The notes beneath the pieces are model-generated. The model had not been told where the DNA came from. It saw only the letters and a list, made by a program, of their open reading frames with translations, and searched no databases. Source: an uncultured Bacteroidales bacterium (lineage in GTDB: Bacteria > Bacteroidota > Bacteroidia > Bacteroidales > Muribaculaceae). From it: a DNA stretch of 39,216 bases. Shown here piece by piece: positions 16,122 through 24,256 of the stretch. The position numbers were made by a program, and so were the translations under genes. The stretch covers positions 1-39,216 of the forward strand of contig CACYSG010000019.1 of assembly GCA_902776955.1 (NCBI GenBank), in the 5' to 3' direction. The number at the start of each line of letters is the position of its first letter. Within the stretch, counting starts at the first letter, position 1.

Positions 16122-19115
16122 TTAACGGATGACCTTGGTGACGGTGCGGGTGCCGTCGTTGTAGGTGGTTACGACGATGTTCATGCCTGTGGCGGGTTGC
16201 GACAGTTGCTGGCCGGCGGCGTTGAAGTAGTCCACGCGTGTGATGGCCTTGCCGGCCACCGTCTCGCTCACGGCGGTGACGTTGTCCACGCCGATGGTGA
16301 AGGCGTCGAGGCGCACGGTCTCGCAGGCCGTGGTTACCAGCTCGATGCCGTCCACGGTGATGTCGCCCATGACGTTGCCTGTGGCCGTGACGTTAAAGGT
16401 CAGCAGGGCTCCCTCGTGGCCGCCGATGGCAGTCAGGGCCGGGGTGTAGCACAGCGCGCGGATGTTGCCGCCGTCGATCGTGTTCACGTCGAGGATGTGG
16501 CTGCCGGCGCGGTCGGTCAGTGCGAAATTAGTCGCGGTCAAGCCCTCGGGCAGGTTCAGGTCAAGTTGGAAGGCGCAGTAGTCCATCGCGTTGTCGAGCA
16601 GGATGCTCACGGTGCGTGTCTCGCCGTTGGCCAGGCAGACGCTCTCGCCACTCATGCGATCGTTGCCGTTTTCTAGCATTGCCGCGCGGCGAGGAGCACG
16701 TTGCGGCACCCTGTTGATTTCGCTTGCGATGAGCATGATGTCGGTCACGGTGATGTTGCCGTCGCCATTCATGTCGGCAGCCTCAAAGACGAACGGGCTG
16801 GGATGCTGCTGCATCACATACTGGGCGGTGACGACGATGTCGGTCACGGTGACGGTGTGGCTGTCGTTGGCGTCGCCAGGGATAAAGGTGGTCACCGTGA
16901 TGACGGCCCCGGCGTTGGGGAGGTACAGCTCCTGGTAGTTCACTTTCGTGAGCAACGAGTTGCGCAAGTAGATGCTATAGTCGCCGGCAGCCTCCTGAGA
17001 CACGGCCACGTTGATGTAGAACAGGGCTCCGTCATTGCCCGTGATGGGCACCGACCACGGCGTGTAGCACAGCACGCGCACGGCCCCGTCTTCCATGCGG
17101 TCGACGATGAGGATGTGGTCATCACTCAATCGGTCGGAGGGCGTGACGTCGTACTCGTCATCATCGTTGGTCACAACGTTAAATCCCTCGGGCAGATAGA
17201 TGTCGGTCTGGAACGCGAGAATCGTCTCGCTGTTGTTCAGATATACTGGGATGGTGATGGTGTCGCCATGCAGGGCCTCGTCGCCATACATATAGAAGGC
17301 ATTGTCGGCACTCAAGCTCTTGACCGAGACATAGCATGACGCAATGAGGTTACTACCGTCGGTCGTCGCCGCCGTGATGGTCGCCTGGCCCACAGCAACG
17401 CCCGTCACCAGTCCATTCTCGTCAACCGTGGCCACACTCGGGTCACTAGACGACCAAGCAACCGTCTTGTTCGCCGTATTCTTCGGCAAGACCGTCGCAT
17501 TTAACTGCAACGTCTCCCCCTCAATAACCACTGCCTCCGTCCTATCGACCTCAATCGAAGAAGCGACCGCATCCATCTCCACAATAGAGCCGAAATATGG
17601 CCCCCAATCGCTGTCTGCTTGATAGGCCGCAGAGGTGCCAGCGGGCACATACAACGTGCGACCGCTGTAGTCTCCTTGATAGATGTAAAAGACCGAACTG
17701 CCCATCGTTATCTTCGATAAATCGACAATAAATGAATACACCTCATTGAGAGCGGAGCAGCCGGAGAACGCGTAGGTGCCGATATTTGTGACGGAGTTAG
17801 GGATGTTGATGCTGATGCTGGTGAGGGAGGAGCAGCCATAGAATGCTTGAAGGCCAATATTTGCGACGGAGTTAGGTATGGTGATGCTCGTCAGTGAGGA
17901 GCAGCCATAGAATGCTTGACTGCCAATATTTGCGACGGAGTTAGGTATGGTGATGCTCGTCAGTGAGGAGCAGCCTGAGAATGCCTCCTGGTCGATGTCT
18001 GTTACGGAGTTGGGAATGGTGATGCTTTTCAGAGCGGAGCAACCTGAGAATGCCCTCATACCGATTGAGGTGACGGAGCTGGGGAGGAAGAGGCTAGTCA
18101 GTGCTGAGCATTCGAAGAACGCGTAGTTGCCGATGGTGGTGACGGAGTTGGGAATTGTAGTGTTCATACAGCCCTGAATCAAGGTATTAGACGCCGTTTC
18201 AATAATTGCATTGCAGTTGTCGCGGGAGTCGTATTTTGGGTTATCTCTAGCCACGGTGATGCTGGTTAGTCCTGTGCATCCAAAGAACGCGGAGTTGTCG
18301 ATGTTTGTGACGGAATTAGGGATGTTGATGCTGGTCAGTGCGGTGCATGAACTGAACGCGTAGTTGCCGATGGTGGTGACGGAGTTGGGAATTGTAGTGT
18401 TCATACAGCCCTGAATCAAGGTATTAGACTCTGTTTCAATCAAGGCATTGCAATTGTCGCGGGAGTCGTATGTCGGGTTATCGCTAGCTACGGTAATGCT
18501 TGTCAGAGCGGAGCAACCTTTGAACGCGTAGTTGCCAATGTTTGTGACGGAATTAGGGATGTTGATGCTGGTCAGTGCGGTGCATGAACTGAACGCGTAG
18601 TTGCCGATGGTGGTGACGGAGTTGGGAATGTCAATGCTGGTGAGTGCGGTGCAGCCATTGAACGCGCCGTAGCCGATGTTTGTGACAGAATTGGGGATGT
18701 TGATGCTTGTCAGTGCGGAGCATTTATAAAATGCGTAGTCGCCGATGGTTGTGACAGAGTTGGGGATGCTGATTGTTTTCAGGTTTCGGCATTCATAGAA
18801 CGCGTTGGTACCGATGGTAGTGACGGAGTTGGGAATGTCAATGCTGGCTAGTTCTTTGCATTCATAGAACGCACCGTAGTCGATGCATGTGACTGAGTAG
18901 GTTGAGCCGTTGTAGGTGACTGTGGCAGGGATGGTGACGTCGCCTGAATATTCGTTAGTGTACTGAGAAGAATAACCTCCTTTATAGGTTACTTTGGCTT
19001 CGTTGTAGTTGAGGATGTTGTAGTAGATGCCGTCAACTTCGAAGTCGTGGGCGGTGGCGGTGGCTGGCATCAGGATGGCCAGCAGGAGTAATGTAGCAGT
19101 AAAGAGGTGTTTCAT
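16122..19115 (-). CDS. BspA-type LRR protein with Big_2, two cohesin-like modules and a dockerin
   Basis: 997 residues, secreted. Signal peptide 1-22; about 40-500 are LRR_5 (BspA-type) repeats of 23 residues, IPNSVTxIGxxAFxxCxxLTSI; about 517-598 a bacterial Ig-like Big_2 domain; about 602-743 a cohesin-like module; about 745-797 a dockerin whose first calcium loop is weak (GDANDSHT) and second is intact (DMNGDG); about 822-945 a second cohesin-like module; about 948-997 a tail resembling a type IX secretion sorting domain (VDYFNAAGQQL...GMNIVV). BspA-like proteins bind host matrix or other bacteria. I chose ATG 19115 because it begins the signal peptide and sits about 48 nt after a good promoter. 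Domain names are by eye. Confidence 0.85.
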   Translation of the reverse strand: MKHLFTATLLLLAILMPATATAHDFEVDGIYYNILNYNEAKVTYKGGYSSQYTNEYSGDVTIPATVTYNGSTYSVTCIDYGAFYECKELASIDIPNSVTTIGTNAFYECRNLKTISIPNSVTTIGDYAFYKCSALTSINIPNSVTNIGYGAFNGCTALTSIDIPNSVTTIGNYAFSSCTALTSINIPNSVTNIGNYAFKGCSALTSITVASDNPTYDSRDNCNALIETESNTLIQGCMNTTIPNSVTTIGNYAFSSCTALTSINIPNSVTNIDNSAFFGCTGLTSITVARDNPKYDSRDNCNAIIETASNTLIQGCMNTTIPNSVTTIGNYAFFECSALTSLFLPSSVTSIGMRAFSGCSALKSITIPNSVTDIDQEAFSGCSSLTSITIPNSVANIGSQAFYGCSSLTSITIPNSVANIGLQAFYGCSSLTSISINIPNSVTNIGTYAFSGCSALNEVYSFIVDLSKITMGSSVFYIYQGDYSGRTLYVPAGTSAAYQADSDWGPYFGSIVEMDAVASSIEVDRTEAVVIEGETLQLNATVLPKNTANKTVAWSSSDPSVATVDENGLVTGVAVGQATITAATTDGSNLIASCYVSVKSLSADNAFYMYGDEALHGDTITIPVYLNNSETILAFQTDIYLPEGFNVVTNDDDEYDVTPSDRLSDDHILIVDRMEDGAVRVLCYTPWSVPITGNDGALFYINVAVSQEAAGDYSIYLRNSLLTKVNYQELYLPNAGAVITVTTFIPGDANDSHTVTVTDIVVTAQYVMQQHPSPFVFEAADMNGDGNITVTDIMLIASEINRVPQRAPRRAAMLENGNDRMSGESVCLANGETRTVSILLDNAMDYCAFQLDLNLPEGLTATNFALTDRAGSHILDVNTIDGGNIRALCYTPALTAIGGHEGALLTFNVTATGNVMGDITVDGIELVTTACETVRLDAFTIGVDNVTAVSETVAGKAITRVDYFNAAGQQLSQPATGMNIVVTTYNDGTRTVTKVIR
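18118..18591 (-). repeat. 237-bp tandem duplication inside the LRR gene
   Basis: The block 18118-18354 is repeated at 18355-18591 with a few differences. The period of 237 bp equals 79 codons, so the frame is kept. Each block contains the TVAxDNPxYDSRDNCNA insert flanked by LRR units. Confidence 0.8.
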
Positions 19116-19162
19116 TGTTGTATCGTTTTTATGGTTAATGTTCTGGGTGTTTTTATATCTTG

Positions 19163-19193
19163 CAAAGTTACTGAAAATCATTAAGAAATGCAA
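19163..19193 (-). promoter_or_regulatory. Promoter of the large LRR gene
   Basis: On the minus strand TTG (19191-19193), a 20-nt spacer and TAACTTTG (19163-19170) match the consensus. A duplicate lies before the neighbouring LRR gene at 20900-20930 but reads TTACTTTG. Confidence 0.7.
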
Positions 19194-19198
19194 GGGAT

Positions 19199-19225
19199 GG
19201 CACGATTTTATCGGAAAATCGTGCC
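19199..19225. terminator. Hairpin between the two LRR genes
   Basis: GGCACGATTTT at 19199-19209 pairs perfectly with AAAATCGTGCC at 19215-19225 around ATCGG. It lies 22 nt past the stop of the LRR gene at 19248 and directly upstream of the next promoter, so it probably insulates them. Confidence 0.55.
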
Positions 19226-19247
19226 TGAGAGTGCGGCGGTTGTCGGT

Positions 19248-20852
19248 CTAATCGTTGTTGTTCAGGATGTTGCCGATGAGGATGGTCAGGTCGCTGATGT
19301 TGATGGCGCCGTCGCCGTTCATGTCGGCATAAGGGTATTGCGTGGCCTCCAGGTCATTGTTGTTCAAAATCATGTTCACCAACAAGGTGACATCACTCAC
19401 ATTGACAACCCCATCCCCATTCATGTCACCATTGTCAATGACGGGATCGGGACCCATTTCGACGATGTCGTTGAAATAAGCGCTCCACCTGTTGTCGGCT
19501 TGATAGGCCGCAGAGGTGCCTGCCGGCACATAAAGCGTGCGCCTGCTGTAGTTCCCTTGTTGGAGCTCAAAGACGTAAATGCCCATCGTGATATTAGATA
19601 AATCGCTGATATAGGAATACACCTTTTTCAGCGCAAAGCAGCCATAGAACGCCCCGTAGTCGATGCGTGTGACGGAGTTGGGGATGATGATGCTGGCCAG
19701 TGAGGTGCAGCCGGCGAATGCTGCGTCGTCGATGGTAGTGACTGAATTGGGGATGTTGATGCTGGTGAGTCCTGTGCACCTTTGGAACGCGCCAGAGCCG
19801 ATGGTCGTGACGGAATTGGGGATGTTGATGCTGGTCAGTGAGGTACAGTCATAGAACGCATCATCGCCAATTTTTGTGACAGAGTTGGGTATGCTGATGT
19901 TTGCCAGGGACGAGCATCCAAAGAATGCATAATCGCTGATGGTAGTGACGGAGTTGGGGATGTCAATGCTGGTGAGTCTTTTACAGTTACTGAACGCATT
20001 GTCGCCGATGCATGTGACGGAGTTGGGGATTGTGGTGTTGATGCACCCGGCAAACAAGGTATTGGACGCCGTTTCAATAATTGCATTGCAGTTGTCACGG
20101 GAGTCGTATTTTGGGTTATCGCCAGCCACGGTGATGCTGGTCAAGCCCGAGCATCTACCGAATGCCCTCATACCGATTGAAGTGACGGAGCTGGGGAGGA
20201 AGAGGCTAGTCAGTGCTGAGCATTCGAAGAACGCGTAGTTGCCGATGGTTGTGACGGAGTTGGGAATGTCAATGCTGGTGAGCGCGGAGCAGCCCTGGAA
20301 CGCGCCGCGGCCGATGCTTGTGACGGAGCTGGGGATGTTGATGCTGGTCAAGGCGGAGCGGAAGGAGAACGCTTCGTTGCCGATGGCTGTGACAGAGTTG
20401 GGTATTACGGTGTCGAAGCACCCGACAATCAAGGTGTTAGACGCCGTTTCAATCAAGGCATTGCAGTTGTCGCGGGAGTCGTATTTTGGGTTATCGCTAG
20501 CCACGGTGATGCTAGTCAGGACGGAACAATGATAGAAAGCGCCAAGGCCGATGGCTGCAACGGAATTGGGAATGCTGATGCTGGTCAGTGCGGTGCAATT
20601 CTCGAACGTGTCGTCGCCGATAGCCGTGACGGCGTAAGTTGAGCCGTCGTAAGTGACGGTAGCGGGGATGATGATGTCGCCTGAATAATCCTCAGTATAT
20701 TCATTAAAGAAATGTCCTCTAAAGGTTACGGCGACCTCGTTGTCGTTGAGGATGTTGTAGTAGATGCCGTCGACTTCAAAGTCGTGGGCGGTGGCGGTGG
20801 CTGGCATCAGCAGGGCCAGCAGGAGTAATGTGGCAGTAAAGAGGTGTTTCAT
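19248..20852 (-). CDS. BspA-type LRR protein with C-terminal dockerin
   Basis: 534 residues, secreted. Signal peptide 1-22, nearly identical to that of the large LRR protein downstream; about 40-440 are 23-residue LRR_5 repeats, with three inserts of the TVAxDNPKYDSRDNCNA type; then the TLYVPAGTSAAYQ closing segment; about 475-534 a two-loop type I dockerin (both loops DMNGDG). Unlike the neighbour it has no Big_2 domain, no cohesin-like module and no sorting tail, so it could be held at the surface through dockerin-cohesin pairing. Start is ATG 20852; the frame stays open upstream but only through the duplicated promoter region. Confidence 0.85.
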   Translation of the reverse strand: MKHLFTATLLLLALLMPATATAHDFEVDGIYYNILNDNEVAVTFRGHFFNEYTEDYSGDIIIPATVTYDGSTYAVTAIGDDTFENCTALTSISIPNSVAAIGLGAFYHCSVLTSITVASDNPKYDSRDNCNALIETASNTLIVGCFDTVIPNSVTAIGNEAFSFRSALTSINIPSSVTSIGRGAFQGCSALTSIDIPNSVTTIGNYAFFECSALTSLFLPSSVTSIGMRAFGRCSGLTSITVAGDNPKYDSRDNCNAIIETASNTLFAGCINTTIPNSVTCIGDNAFSNCKRLTSIDIPNSVTTISDYAFFGCSSLANISIPNSVTKIGDDAFYDCTSLTSINIPNSVTTIGSGAFQRCTGLTSINIPNSVTTIDDAAFAGCTSLASIIIPNSVTRIDYGAFYGCFALKKVYSYISDLSNITMGIYVFELQQGNYSRRTLYVPAGTSAAYQADNRWSAYFNDIVEMGPDPVIDNGDMNGDGVVNVSDVTLLVNMILNNNDLEATQYPYADMNGDGAINISDLTILIGNILNNND

Positions 20853-20899
20853 TGTCGTATCGTTTTTATGGTTAATGTTTTGGGTGTTTTTATATCTTG

Positions 20900-20930
20900 C
20901 AAAGTAACTGAAAATCATTAAGAAATGCAA
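20900..20930 (-). promoter_or_regulatory. Duplicated promoter region with an altered -7 box
   Basis: The sequence upstream of this LRR gene is almost the same as at 19116-19198. The -7 box reads TTACTTTG here instead of TAACTTTG; TTG and the 20-nt spacer are kept. The change hits the usually conserved A, so activity may be lower. Confidence 0.5.
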
Positions 20931-21087
20931 GGAAAGGGCGGGAATTTTTCCCGGAAAGCCTTGCCCGTGAGCGCGGCCACTATCATTGCGACTCGTCCTA
21001 TTTGATCGCGCTAACGCGCGAGAAATCAAAAAAAATATTGATTAAAACCGTGTCGAGCAGAGTTTTACAACAGCCCCGCTGAGCGAT
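20931..21087. other. Intergenic stretch with two hairpins
   Basis: CGGGAA-TTT-TTCCCG lies at 20939-20953. TCGCGC-TAAC-GCGCGA lies at 21006-21021 and is followed by an A-run. No gene is visible. Confidence 0.5.
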
Positions 21088-21262
21088 GGGGCCGCGATGG
21101 CATCGCGGCATACGGAACGGAGAGGCGGGGGTGCAAGCCGGAGGCTTGCAATACATCGACGGGGCGGGCTCATGGGGCCGCGACTCAGTCGCGGCACAGA
21201 GGACCGGGCGGGCGCTGTGGGGCCGAGATGGCATCACGGCATACGGGACTTGCGGGGAACAG
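21088..21262. repeat. Left palindromic repeat array
   Basis: Units begin at 21088 (86 bp, full), 21174 (45 bp, short form with GACTCAGTC) and 21219 (decayed). A full unit has the palindrome GCCGCGATG-G-CATCGCGGC and then TGCAAGCC-N3-GGCTTGCA. The array runs into the 3' end of the ATPase gene, so that protein's last residues are repeat-derived. Confidence 0.85.
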
Positions 21263-22349
21263 TTGGCATCATGGCATCGTGGTGGACTGGATTGAGGAGG
21301 GGCGGAAGTGTTAAAGTATTGTTATGAGGGTCGCCAGTGTAGTGGAGGAGGTTGAGTTTTAGGGCTTGGTCTACAAGGAGTTGGGCTTGATGGTGGTGCC
21401 GGGCCTGGCGGAGGTGGGCGGTGACTTTCTTGAGGAGGTCGTCGGGGTGGATGGTTTCTCCTGGCTGGAGGACTGAGGTGATGACAGTGCGCAAGGTGTC
21501 GTCGCTGAAGGGGGCCTGGGTCGTGGGCTGCGGGTCGGCCTCGTGTGGGAGGTTGTCTGGGCCGATGGTGAATTGTACCTGGGTGTTGAGTGAGGCGTTG
21601 CTGAGGTCGTAGCTGCGGACGAGCCGTGCGGTGGTGACCTCGCGCTGGGTGGAGAGCGAGAAAACGTTGGTGGTGCTGAGGAAGAGGAGTTTACCCAGGT
21701 TGCCTGTGGTGCTGGCCTTCTTGCTGAGGTTGTTGTACCCGATGAAGAGGAAGCTGGTCTCGGAGTGGTTGGTGACGTCGCGGACGATGCGGCAGAACTC
21801 GGATGCGATGTTCACACCGCAGCAAGGCATGAAGTGGTCGATGTCGTCGATGACGACAAGGGCGGGATTGAGCTGGTTGATGGTGTGCTCGATGTTGCGG
21901 GTGAGGGCATAGACGTTGTCGCGCTCGACGCCGAGGATGTCAAGGCAGATGTAGTTGAGGCTGTCCTTGTTGGTGGCGTGGGCCGCGAGTTCGCGGTAGA
22001 TCTGGGCGCTGGTGTGCGGGCCGTTGACGGTGTCGATCCAGAGGACGGAGCGCGGCGTGGTCTTGGAGGGGCCGTTGACGGTGACGGTGTCGTTGACGTG
22101 GGCCGAAGGGAAGGTGGAACATTGATTGGAGAGGACTGCGCTGGCGAGGAGCTTGGCGAAGTGATGGGCTCGGCAGGTTTCCTTGCCGGTGAGGTAGGTG
22201 CTCTGGTGCTGGCGCAGTATGGGCTGGCCGTTGATGGTGATGAGCGGCTCGACGGTGAGGTGGTCGAGGTTGGTGTCGGCATTGAACAGGCAGTCTTGCC
22301 AGGGGTCGTTGTCGGAGAGATCGGGCTTGCGGAAATAGTGGATGTTCAT
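21234..22349 (-). CDS. RepA-like (AAA_25-type) ATPase with eroded nucleotide-binding motifs
   Basis: 371 residues, cytoplasmic. The layout resembles the RepA-like ATPases of Bacteroidetes mobile elements: PLITINGQPIL strand, a P-loop position, VLWIDT strand, LVVIDDIDHF (Walker B-like, intact acidic pair) and a later Asn-rich sensor region, then a small C-terminal helical domain. But the P-loop reads TGKETCRAHHF where active relatives have Lys-Ser/Thr at the end, the usual DTEQ is DTVN, and the sensor stretch has changed too. Nucleotide hydrolysis is therefore doubtful. The reading frame and a good promoter (22396-22426) are intact, arguing against a plain pseudogene. The C terminus is encoded by the flanking repeat array. 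Confidence 0.65.
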   Translation of the reverse strand: MNIHYFRKPDLSDNDPWQDCLFNADTNLDHLTVEPLITINGQPILRQHQSTYLTGKETCRAHHFAKLLASAVLSNQCSTFPSAHVNDTVTVNGPSKTTPRSVLWIDTVNGPHTSAQIYRELAAHATNKDSLNYICLDILGVERDNVYALTRNIEHTINQLNPALVVIDDIDHFMPCCGVNIASEFCRIVRDVTNHSETSFLFIGYNNLSKKASTTGNLGKLLFLSTTNVFSLSTQREVTTARLVRSYDLSNASLNTQVQFTIGPDNLPHEADPQPTTQAPFSDDTLRTVITSVLQPGETIHPDDLLKKVTAHLRQARHHHQAQLLVDQALKLNLLHYTGDPHNNTLTLPPLLNPVHHDAMMPTVPRKSRMP

Positions 22350-22395
22350 GGTTGCTTGGATTTAATGATGTGTTTAACTTGGTATTACTTGGGTG

Positions 22396-22426
22396 CAAAG
22401 ATAGTGAATTGACAGGGGGTTGTCAA
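22396..22426 (-). promoter_or_regulatory. Promoter of the RepA-like gene
   Basis: On the minus strand TTG (22424-22426), a 20-nt spacer and TATCTTTG (22396-22403) fit the consensus, 47 nt before the start codon. The repeat array begins just upstream of it. Confidence 0.7.
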
Positions 22427-22451
22427 GAGGGAGGAGGGGATTTTTTGTCTT

Positions 22452-22774
22452 GGGGCCGCGATGGCATCGCGGCAAACGGAACGGGAGGCGGGGGTGCAAG
22501 CCTGAGGCTTGCAATACACTGACGGGGCGGGCTCGTGGGGCCGCGATGGCATCGCGGCAAACGGAACGGGAGGCGGGGGGTGCAAGCCTGAGGCTTGCAA
22601 TACACCGACGGGGCGGGCGATGGGGCCGCGACTGAGTCGCGGCACAGGGGGACCGGGCGGGCGCGGAGGGGCCGCGATGGCATCGCGGCAAACGGAACGG
22701 GGAGGCGGGGGTGCAAGCCTGAGGCTTGCAATACACCGACGAGGCGGGCGATGGGGGCGTGATGGCATCGCGGC
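22452..22774. repeat. Right palindromic repeat array, 85-bp period
   Basis: Units begin at 22452, 22537, 22622 (46-bp short form with GACTGAGTC), 22668 and 22753 (partial). Full units are exactly 85 bp and hold two palindromes, GCCGCGATG-G-CATCGCGGC and TGCAAGCC-TGA-GGCTTGCA, plus GGGCGGGC linkers. The order full-short-full repeats that of the left array, in the same orientation. There is no gene in this stretch. Confidence 0.9.
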
Positions 22775-22809
22775 TACCAGCGCTCTTGTTTAGAGGATTT
22801 ATTACAAAA

Positions 22810-22845
22810 ACAACTGTACTTGACTCCCCGGTCAAGTACAGTTGT
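22810..22845 (-). terminator. Rho-independent terminator of ackA
   Basis: ACAACTGTACTTGAC at 22810-22824 pairs over 15 bp with GTCAAGTACAGTTGT at 22831-22845. On the minus strand the stem is followed by TTTTTG, 25 nt past the ackA stop. Confidence 0.9.
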
Positions 22846-22870
22846 TGGATGGATGGGGGAAGAGGGTTGT

Positions 22871-24085
22871 TTAGGGCTCGCGGCCTTCGATGATGGCCTC
22901 GGTGTCGCGGGCGATCATGTATTCCTCGTCGGTGAGGACGACAACGACCTTGACCTTGCTGTCGGGGGTGCTGATTTCGCCTTCCTTGCCGCGCCAGAGG
23001 GTGTCGTTGAGTTCCTCGTTAATCTTCACGCCCAGGTATTCCAGCTGACGGCAGACGCGCTTGCGGGTCTGGAACTGGTTCTCGCCGACGCCGCCGGTGA
23101 AGGCGATGATGTCCACGCCGCCGAGTTCGGCTGCATAGGCGCCGATGTACTTGAGGATGCGGAGCTCGTACATGTCGAGGGCGAGCTGTGCGCGCTTGTC
23201 GTTCTTCTCCTCGGCAGCGTCAACGACGTCGCGCATGTCGCTGCTGAGTCCGGTGATGCCGAGGACACCGCTCTTCTTGTTGATGATGTTGAGCATCTCG
23301 GCAGGGGTGAGGTTGTACTTCTCCATGAGGAAGAGGAGTGCACCGGGATCGACGTCGCCCGAGCGTGTGCCCATCATCAGGCCCTCGGTGGGAGTGAGTC
23401 CCATGGTGGTGTCGATGCTCTTGCCGTCCTTGATGGCGCTGATGCTGGCACCGTTGCCGATGTGGCAGCAGATGATGCGCTTGCCCTGGGGGGTAGTGCC
23501 GAGCATCTCACAGACGCGCTGTGTGATGAAGCGGTGGCTCGTGCCGTGGAAGCCATAGCGGCGCACGTGGTCGGTGGTGTAATACTCCATGGGCAGGGGA
23601 TACATGTAGGCAGCCTTGGGCATGGTCTGGTGGAAGGCGGTGTCAAACACGCCGACCTGGGGAACGCCGGGCAGCACGGCCTCGATGGCCTCGATGCCTG
23701 CCATGTTAACGGGGTTGTGCAGCGGGGCGATGCCGTAGCACTCGCGAATCATCTCCTTCACCTCGTCGGTGATGAGGACGCTGCGGCTGAACTTCTCGCC
23801 GCCATGTACCACGCGGTGACCCACGGCGTCGATTTCCTTGAGGTCCTTGATGCAGCCGTACTCGGGATTTACCAGCGCGTCGAGGATGGCCTTGATGGCA
23901 CCCTTGTGGTCGGTAAGACCGAGGTCGATGTTCTTTTTGCTGCCGTCATCAAACTTGAGCTTGATGAAGCCGTCGGGCAGACCGATTTTTTCCACACCAC
24001 CCTCGGCGAGGGTCTTGTTCTCCTTGATCTCGATGAGTTTGTACTTGGCAGAGCTGCTGCCGCAGTTAAGCACTAAGATATTCAT
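22871..24085 (-). CDS. ackA: Acetate kinase
   Basis: 404 residues. It converts acetyl phosphate and ADP to acetate and ATP, the last step of acetate fermentation. Motifs seen: LNCGSSSAKYKL at the N terminus, GHRVVHGG, FDTAFHQTMP, the phosphate-binding HIGNGAS, GTRSGDVDPG and FTGGVGEN. Length is normal. It follows pta on the same strand by 171 bp filled with 7- and 9-nt repeats, and ends at a strong terminator, so it is either co-transcribed with pta or driven from a promoter hidden in the repeats. Confidence 0.97.
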   Translation of the reverse strand: MNILVLNCGSSSAKYKLIEIKENKTLAEGGVEKIGLPDGFIKLKFDDGSKKNIDLGLTDHKGAIKAILDALVNPEYGCIKDLKEIDAVGHRVVHGGEKFSRSVLITDEVKEMIRECYGIAPLHNPVNMAGIEAIEAVLPGVPQVGVFDTAFHQTMPKAAYMYPLPMEYYTTDHVRRYGFHGTSHRFITQRVCEMLGTTPQGKRIICCHIGNGASISAIKDGKSIDTTMGLTPTEGLMMGTRSGDVDPGALLFLMEKYNLTPAEMLNIINKKSGVLGITGLSSDMRDVVDAAEEKNDKRAQLALDMYELRILKYIGAYAAELGGVDIIAFTGGVGENQFQTRKRVCRQLEYLGVKINEELNDTLWRGKEGEISTPDSKVKVVVVLTDEEYMIARDTEAIIEGREP

Positions 24086-24121
24086 TTTTTATTTAGTTGT
24101 TAGTTGTTGGTTTTTAATCTT

Positions 24122-24256
24122 TTTTTATTGGGGCCTTAAAGTCTTTAAGGTCTTTAAGGACTTTAAGGACTTTAAGGTCTTTAAGGATAGCGTTGACACC
24201 TAAGGTCTAATGTCTAATGTCTAATGTCTAAAGTCTAAGGTCTAAGGTCTAAAGTC
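24122..24256. repeat. 9-nt and 7-nt period repeats between pta and ackA
   Basis: Five CTTTAAGGT/A units of 9 nt are followed, after a short break, by eight 7-nt units of the GTCTAAT/GTCTAAG/GTCTAAA type. The repeat fills nearly the whole gap and abuts the pta stop codon. Confidence 0.85.

Noticed and set aside
22452-22774. CRISPR array
   Set aside because: The repeated unit is 85 bp with internal palindromes and no unique spacers; no cas gene is nearby.
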